This document shows, one piece after another, positions 58,701 through 64,000 of a stretch of 64,000 nucleotides of DNA; within the stretch, counting starts at the first letter, position 1, and each line of letters starts with the position of its first letter. The notes below the pieces were generated by a model. It was given only the letters and a program-made list of their open reading frames with translations, ran no database searches and had not been told where the DNA came from. A program made the position numbers and the translations under genes. Source of the DNA: Plantago ovata (Eukaryota; Streptophyta; Magnoliopsida; Lamiales; Plantaginaceae); contig CM051458.1 of NCBI GenBank assembly GCA_028274465.1, positions 12,539,566 to 12,603,565 on the forward strand, in the 5' to 3' direction.

Positions 58701-60151
58701 GCTTACAAATCAGAGCAGCAAACATGGACAGAACATACGTATGTGTACTACTCTTTACAACGTCTCGTTTTCTTTCAAATAACTTTTAGAATTTAATTAG
58801 ATATAGAAGATAGATTTTAACCAAGCGGATTAGCTAATTATGAAGAACAAAAGCAGAACATATTTGCTTGCCTGGAATTAATATACAAGAACAATTGAAT
58901 AGATAGATCATAGATAGATATACATAGATTACCAATGATATCCAGCAACCGGAGCAGACATTGGGTTGGGACCAACCTTCACAAACTCACCATTTAGACA
59001 CTCCTGTGATGAGAAATATAATACTTAATTAGTATTTAGTACTGTAAAATGAGTCTAATTCATCACATTTCAAATACTTACTCCCTTTCATTAATAACTT
59101 ACTAAGGGGACTATTTATCGCGACCTTTGACCACGTATAAATTTTAAATTAAACAGTATCCATATAAATTAAAAATTGATTATGAAAGTATACTCCATTT
59201 AATTCATATTATAATTTTATTATATTTTTCTCTAATGTAATTGAGAAGTTATACGTGGTCAAAGGTCGCAATGAATAGTCCCCTTAGAAAGTTATTAATG
59301 AAATGGAGGTAGTAGTAGATAATTAACTAGTACTTGACTAGTAGTGAATGCTTGGTAAAACATATGGACCTGTCTTTAACCCAAATTTTAGAGGCGGAGC
59401 CAGACTGGAGAAAGTTTTGAAACTTTTTTTTATATGTACTAGACTAAGGTTGACCCCAAATTACTCCTATATTACACTTACACGTGATTATATACTTGAT
59501 TTTCTTACATAATACTCATCTGTTTTTCTGGATTCTATACGTATTCCATTTTCGTCTGTTTTTCTGGATTCTATACGTTTCCATTTTTGGCAAATCTTTA
59601 TCTCACAACTTTATTGTGGGCCCTGCCACTAAACCAACACACTACACTTACTATATGAATCTACTAAAACTCTGATCCAAAAGTAAACGTATAAAATCCA
59701 AAAAAAATAGATTAGTATAATTTTATTATATTTTTTGATTGTGTAATGTCGGAGTAATTTGCGGTCAAAATTCGAAAAAAATTGAATCTCCGAAAGCTTA
59801 GTTTGGAACATACTTTTAGGATTTTACTAACTTACTGAAAAATTATGTTCGCACTTCCTAAATCCTAACCCCAATTCCTAGGTTCTCTATGGACCTGAAA
59901 TCAGAGTGAAAGAGATTAGTAGATTCACTCACAGGTAAATGGCCATTAACAACAAGGTCAGTAATAGGAGGCGTCTCGTCAACGGGAGCAAAGTTACCGG
60001 AAAGAAATTGCAGAGGCTGCTGCTTACCATAAGGACCAGTACTGTACATTAGCTTTACAATTCCCCATTCCAACCAGTCTATGGCTTTCGAAGCCAAACC
60101 CTTCCTTGGCCTCGGCTTCACCGTCACCAGGCCGCCTCCGTTCCTCTCCAT
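55796..60151 (-). CDS. CCD1: CCD1-type carotenoid cleavage dioxygenase, copy B
   Basis: Fourteen exons on the minus strand: 60151-59933, 59003-58933, 58662-58648 (15 bp), 58550-58439, 58357-58258, 58007-57945, 57783-57673, 57556-57372, 57122-56984, 56864-56747, 56669-56568, 56433-56179, 56038-55927, 55828-55796. The sum is 1635 bp, 544 residues, no stop. It starts [18 protein letters not shown] and ends [11 protein letters not shown]. Iron-ligand His contexts are [30 protein letters not shown] and GFHAFFVTE. Role as for copy A: 9,10(9',10')-type cleavage of carotenoids in the cytosol to C13 volatiles. The same exon plan, the shared GC donor of intron 4 and strong identity mark a tandem duplication. 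Intron 1 carries a MITE. Confidence 0.95.
59081..59312. mobile_element. MITE with about 62 bp TIRs in CCD1-B intron 1, 232 bp
   Basis: The left arm CTCCCTTTCATTAATAACTT, then ACTAAGGGGACTATTTATCG, pairs with the right arm out to GACCTTTGACCACGTATAA. TA flanks both sides (59079-59080, 59313-59314). Once transcribed with the intron, it would fold to a long hairpin. Confidence 0.9.
59430..59815. repeat. Disrupted MITE relic in CCD1-B intron 1
   Basis: The outer parts (GGTTGACCCCAAATTACTCC...TTGATTTTCTTACATAATA, and AATTTTATTATATTTTTTGA...TTTGGAACATA) resemble the MITE at 38254-38481. The middle (about 59508-59710) is extra and contains a tandem copy of CTGTTTTTCTGGATTCTATACG. Confidence 0.5.
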
Positions 60152-61588
60152 CGAGTGATGATCTCAACTTGTGAAGGTGGGAAAGAACATATGTTGTTGT
60201 TAGTTGTTACTTGTTACGATCGCGAGTATTTAAATTAGCATTAAATGGACAAAATTACGATACGACCACCACCCCGACGGTTTTATCGAATTAAAGTGGG
60301 TCACCATGCACTTAAACTAAAAGGGCCCTTTTGTCATTTTGTGTCGTCAATGTTTTAGTCACGACAGAAACCAACAACAAACGCCAAACGGACCGTTCGA
60401 TCCCATCTTTAACTTATACAGTACATACATACTCCCTCCATTTTTCCCCGAACCAGTTATTGCTAAGCAAGGATCTGATCTGAAGAATCATCTATGGAAA
60501 TAGTAGTGGCACAGAAGGATTGCCCTACCTGTTTGTGAACATGCCTCAAAGACAGTTACGGTTTTCTTTTTCTATTTTTCAGCTCCTCCTTTTCCCAATT
60601 CATTTACATGCTCAGTATTTCCCCCCCTATTCTCCATGCAAAGAATTCCAACTATTGCGGTTACTACTATGTTCAATTTAATATTCTTAGTGATGAAGGT
60701 TAAATAGGTTTATGTATCTAACTCACCATCTCCCGTTCCATGGAAGCGTATGGAAGGAGTATTTTTAGTAAGAACGGGACTGGAACCTGCAAAACAAGGA
60801 GATTAATGGGGAGGGGATCTAGAATCGGCCTACCGAAGTTAGACCGGTTAGCAAATTAATGTAGTGAGAAGGTTTCTGCATGATTAGATGATAGAATATA
60901 TGTTAGTGAGAGTAATAAATGAAGACATATTTATAGGATACGAAGTAGGCCCCCTTGTTTGTCCTCGGTATGCCTCACGTAGGTGATACTGTAGCTTCCT
61001 TCGATCCCCATGATGTCTTCGATCCTTGATGCCTTGCGGGCTGTCGTTAAGGTCGTTTCGGGGGCGCGTACCTTCGAGGGTATTAGGCATATCAAGTTTG
61101 TAAAAAGTCGATACTAGCTATGTTCACCAACTTTTATTTCAAGAGAAATATGACACTGGGGGCCTTAAAGGATCCCCCAACCCCTTGTGTAGATGTTTCG
61201 AACCTTAACTAGTACCGTTCGTCCCCTATCACTTAGTATGCGTAATTTGGCAACATAATTGCATACCATGCACTAGCATTCGCAACACCTAGTGGGCATG
61301 TTTGCAATTTCTCAATAGCAGCTAGTAGCCTTGAGGTGTTAGCTTAATTAGTATGGGTAATTTGTATTGTCCTTTACCCGTTGTCATTTGATGCCGTTGA
61401 ATTTGAATCATAGATCCTGAGTAGAGGCTGTAGGTAATTCTTTCCGCTGTATAAAAAATACTCATGAACATGATCTCACGAAAATCATTAGGGTTCTATA
61501 CAAAAGTTGGTACGTATATGTATGTAAGTCTCTGTTCTTGCAATTTGAACCTTCAAAAGTTGGAATTTTTTTTAGCCCGACTGGAGTT
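60152..61588. other. Intergenic upstream of CCD1 copy B
   Basis: No gene recognised. It should contain the CCD1-B promoter and the 3' end of the receptor kinase. A short ORF frame at 60884-61090 has no known resemblance. Confidence 0.5.
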
Positions 61589-64000
61589 CTACATGGACTG
61601 AAACGAATGATCGAGATACTTCATTCTTCCCGAAATGCGGTGGGCTTTGTCAAGAACTGCAACGACTTTTTCCATGGAGGGGCGCTGCTGCTTAAGCCCT
61701 GTACATGATAGAGCTAACCTAAATACCAGTTGAAAAGCCTCGTCTGGATATTCTCCGTTGAGTTTTGGATCTGCAAATTCTGTGATGACCCCTCCCCTTT
61801 TGAGGTTTTTAGCCTGCATCCATTAGTACTCAAGTTCGTTGGTGTAAGCCGAAAGCATGGCAGTTCAGTGTAATGTGCAGTAAAGCTATAGGTTAAGGAC
61901 AGGTTGAGAATATCTGAAGCAAGTTACTTACCATTTTACTCAAAGGCATTGGTTTAGTGACATCCAGATTAACTACCCTCTGTCCGGATAAAAGCTGTAG
62001 TAGCACTATTCCAAAACTGTAAACATCAGTTAGAGGATGAACACGGTGATTCTGTTGGTACTCGGGATCCACATAGCCAAATGTTCCTCGCACTTCAGAG
62101 CTCACATATGAAACTCCCATCCCAATAACTTTTGATAAACCAAAGTCAGATAGCTTGGCTTGAAAGTCGGCCCCCAGGAGGATATTTGTTGGCTGGAAAA
62201 GTTAACCTTATTTCAACAAGAGCTTAGTGAAATACGTGAGATCGATGTAATTAAGTTTGTGAAATCTACCTTAATGTCCCGATGAACTATGCAGCCTTCG
62301 GGGTATGTATGGAGAAACCAGAGGCCCCTTGCACAGTCGATTCCTATTTCCAGTCTTTGGATCCATGTTAGAAACTTTTGTTTACCTGTTTTCAGCAAAC
62401 GTTTTCTACTTCATCTGTTCCTTCTAGGATTAAGTATCCAACACATGCAAAGAATGTGGCTAATAGCGGAGTTATAGCTTACCAAATAACCATTCTGAGA
62501 GATTTCCATTGTCACATAGCTCATAAACGAGAAAACTCTCATCTTCACCGTCACAATGGCCTAACAAGGCTACGAGGTTTGGGTGTTTGATGTGCGATAG
62601 GCTTGTGACTTCTCTGACAAATGTTTCCATGTGGCCGTCATTCATAATGTGCTTTACTGCAACACGCTTACCGTCTGATAACATGCCTTTGTAAACTTTC
62701 CCTGTAAACAGTAGTGTTCATACATGTTTCAATGCAACATCTATGTTTAAGATTAGACGATATACATGGTGGATCAATAACTCCAGGCGTTAACATTAGT
62801 AGTACATCAGTTATCCATTTTGTTCGATGTTTAATGTAGATGCTAGTATTGCTTTTACGCACTGTAAAGAGTTTTGAATCATCGAGATTAGGTAATCTTA
62901 CCTGCTACTCCCTCCCCTATGAAGTTCAATTCACTGAGACTGTCTGTGGCTAAATAAACTTCTTTGACAGAGATTGTAATGCTGCTTGATTTTTCCAAGT
63001 GTGACTCGTCATGTACTGTGTGAGGTCAGAATGAAGGTAAATAGAATCATTCATCAGAAGAGTAATCCATTTTAACATCCCAAAACAAATTTTCAGAAAC
63101 TCATACCAATTTGTTTCTCTTTCGGAGGCTGTTTCTTAGTTCTTTTGCAGAACAAGCAAAAGACACAAGCGGTTATCACTGACATCCCAGCTACTCCACC
63201 GGCTAGGATCTCACCACCTGTGTAAAGGGCCACAAAATTCTCTCAGCTTGGTATGAAAATGCAGGCGTAAGGTAAGGCGCCTAGTGCACATATTCGCCCT
63301 ATTTTTATACTAGTAACTCTACTTTATTTCTCTTTATTGAGTTATACCAAGTACCCAGTGCGTCCTCTTTCCTTCCTTTGCAGTATCATCTGCTGGAGAC
63401 AGAAATTCCATCAATAAATTTTCTAAGATGGCATGGACTAAATTGAGAATGAGAAACTACACTGGACAAAGAAACTATATATTTCATACCTTCTGGAATT
63501 TCATGTGCAAGACAAGTATAGAGAGATTGGATCCAATCCACATCGATGATTCTCTGGCTTGTCAACGTGACCAACACCGAAAACCTGCAAACTTCATATG
63601 CTTCTCTGCTCAGGTCATTAACATTATCAGCCGATCCATTTACATGATGCCATGTTCTCAAACAATAGTCACACCCTTGATCAGATTTCGCGCTTGAGCC
63701 TAAATTCCCGCAGTGTTTTCTTAAACCCTGCAAATCAGTTCCAAGGCTGTTTTCGACGTCTGTTACAGAATAGTCAGAGCAACCTCCCATTCCACTTGTT
63801 AACCGATCAATGCCACAGCTGGAGAAGTCTATCTCCATGGATTCTGAACAATCCTTCTGCTCTGTGATGTTTAAGAATATTTCTCCAGTTTGATTTGCTC
63901 TCTTTCCCAGTGTATACAGGTATCTCGCGAATGGTACTCCGCAGCTGTTGTTGGTAAGATATCCTTCCCAGTTGCCATCTGCAGTCTTCGAAGCATTCCA
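61589..64000 (-). CDS. Receptor-like protein kinase with Cys-rich ectodomain (5' end outside window)
   Basis: Minus-strand exons: beyond 64000-63490 (ectodomain), 63392-63348, 63217-63107, 63015-62902, 62701-62483, 62385-62270, 62192-61932, 61813-61589; phases agree throughout and the stop is at 61589. The ectodomain has many Cys (TNNSCGVPFARY, EQKDCSES, FSSCGIDRL, CDYCLRTWHHVNGSADN), perhaps a SPARK-type domain as in At1g11050-like kinases; this family call is tentative. The membrane helix is in the 63217-63107 exon (ILAGGVAGMSVITACVFCLF). The kinase shows GEGVAGKVYKG, VAVKHI, HRDIKPTN, SDFGLS, GTFGYVDPEY and a C-terminal RPSMEKVVAVL. An active plasma-membrane Ser/Thr kinase is expected; the ligand is unknown. 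Confidence 0.88.

Noticed and set aside
63353-63358. GTACTTGG as donor of the small kinase exon
   Set aside because: It puts exon 63217-63107 out of frame; the GTATAAC donor at 63347 keeps the phase through all later exons.

Overview
The window is nuclear DNA of a flowering plant, most likely a eudicot and perhaps an asterid. Evidence for this is the intron-rich genes with GT-AG borders, the RRX8W-type terpene synthase, CCD1-type dioxygenases, wall-associated and other receptor-like kinases, and the plant-typical transposon families. The species cannot be named from the sequence.

Layout. Positions 1-20562 are a nest of transposable elements. A decayed Ty1/copia element (Copia-1, plus strand, entering from the left edge, 3' LTR at 6270-8155) is interrupted by a CACTA element (1464-4200, target duplication GGA). 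Next comes a minus-strand copia remnant (Copia-3, about 8160-11587) split by a Mutator-like TIR element (9392-11166). A young complete copia element (Copia-2, 11837-20562, two 884 bp LTRs, target duplication CTCTC) follows, itself split inside reverse transcriptase by a solo LTR (15754-17855, target duplication AATAC) of the Copia-1 family. Positions 20563-38500 hold two broken carboxylesterase copies (about 21350 and 34347), a Mutator-like element with a nested Stowaway MITE, two hAT-like elements with exact 8 bp target duplications, and a 7.9 kb plant L1 LINE (26346-34258) with a 15 bp target duplication. All retroelement reading frames here carry stops or frameshifts.

Positions 38500-64000 are gene-rich: a duplicated first exon of a terpene synthase, a seven-exon monoterpene-synthase-like gene with two nonsense codons (41870-44443), a 14-exon CCD1-type carotenoid dioxygenase on the minus strand (45312-49494), a wall-associated-kinase-like gene on the plus strand (52827-55280), a second 14-exon CCD1 on the minus strand (55796-60151), and the 3' part of a receptor-like kinase on the minus strand (61589 to beyond 64000). 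Both CCD1 copies have open frames through every exon, with 541 and 544 predicted residues.

How it fits together. The two CCD1 genes are a tandem duplication with the kinase gene lying between them. They should make C13 apocarotenoid volatiles such as ionones. The terpene synthase beside them would have made a plastid monoterpene, but as written it is a pseudogene. No obviously new pathway or defence system was found. The most interesting signals are a possible self-priming site and an antisense tRNA-like module in Copia-2, a 71 bp palindrome in a Mutator-like element, repeated peptide modules in the INT-RT linkers of two copia elements, a GC-AG intron kept in both CCD1 copies, and a tRNA-derived SINE inside a CCD1 intron.
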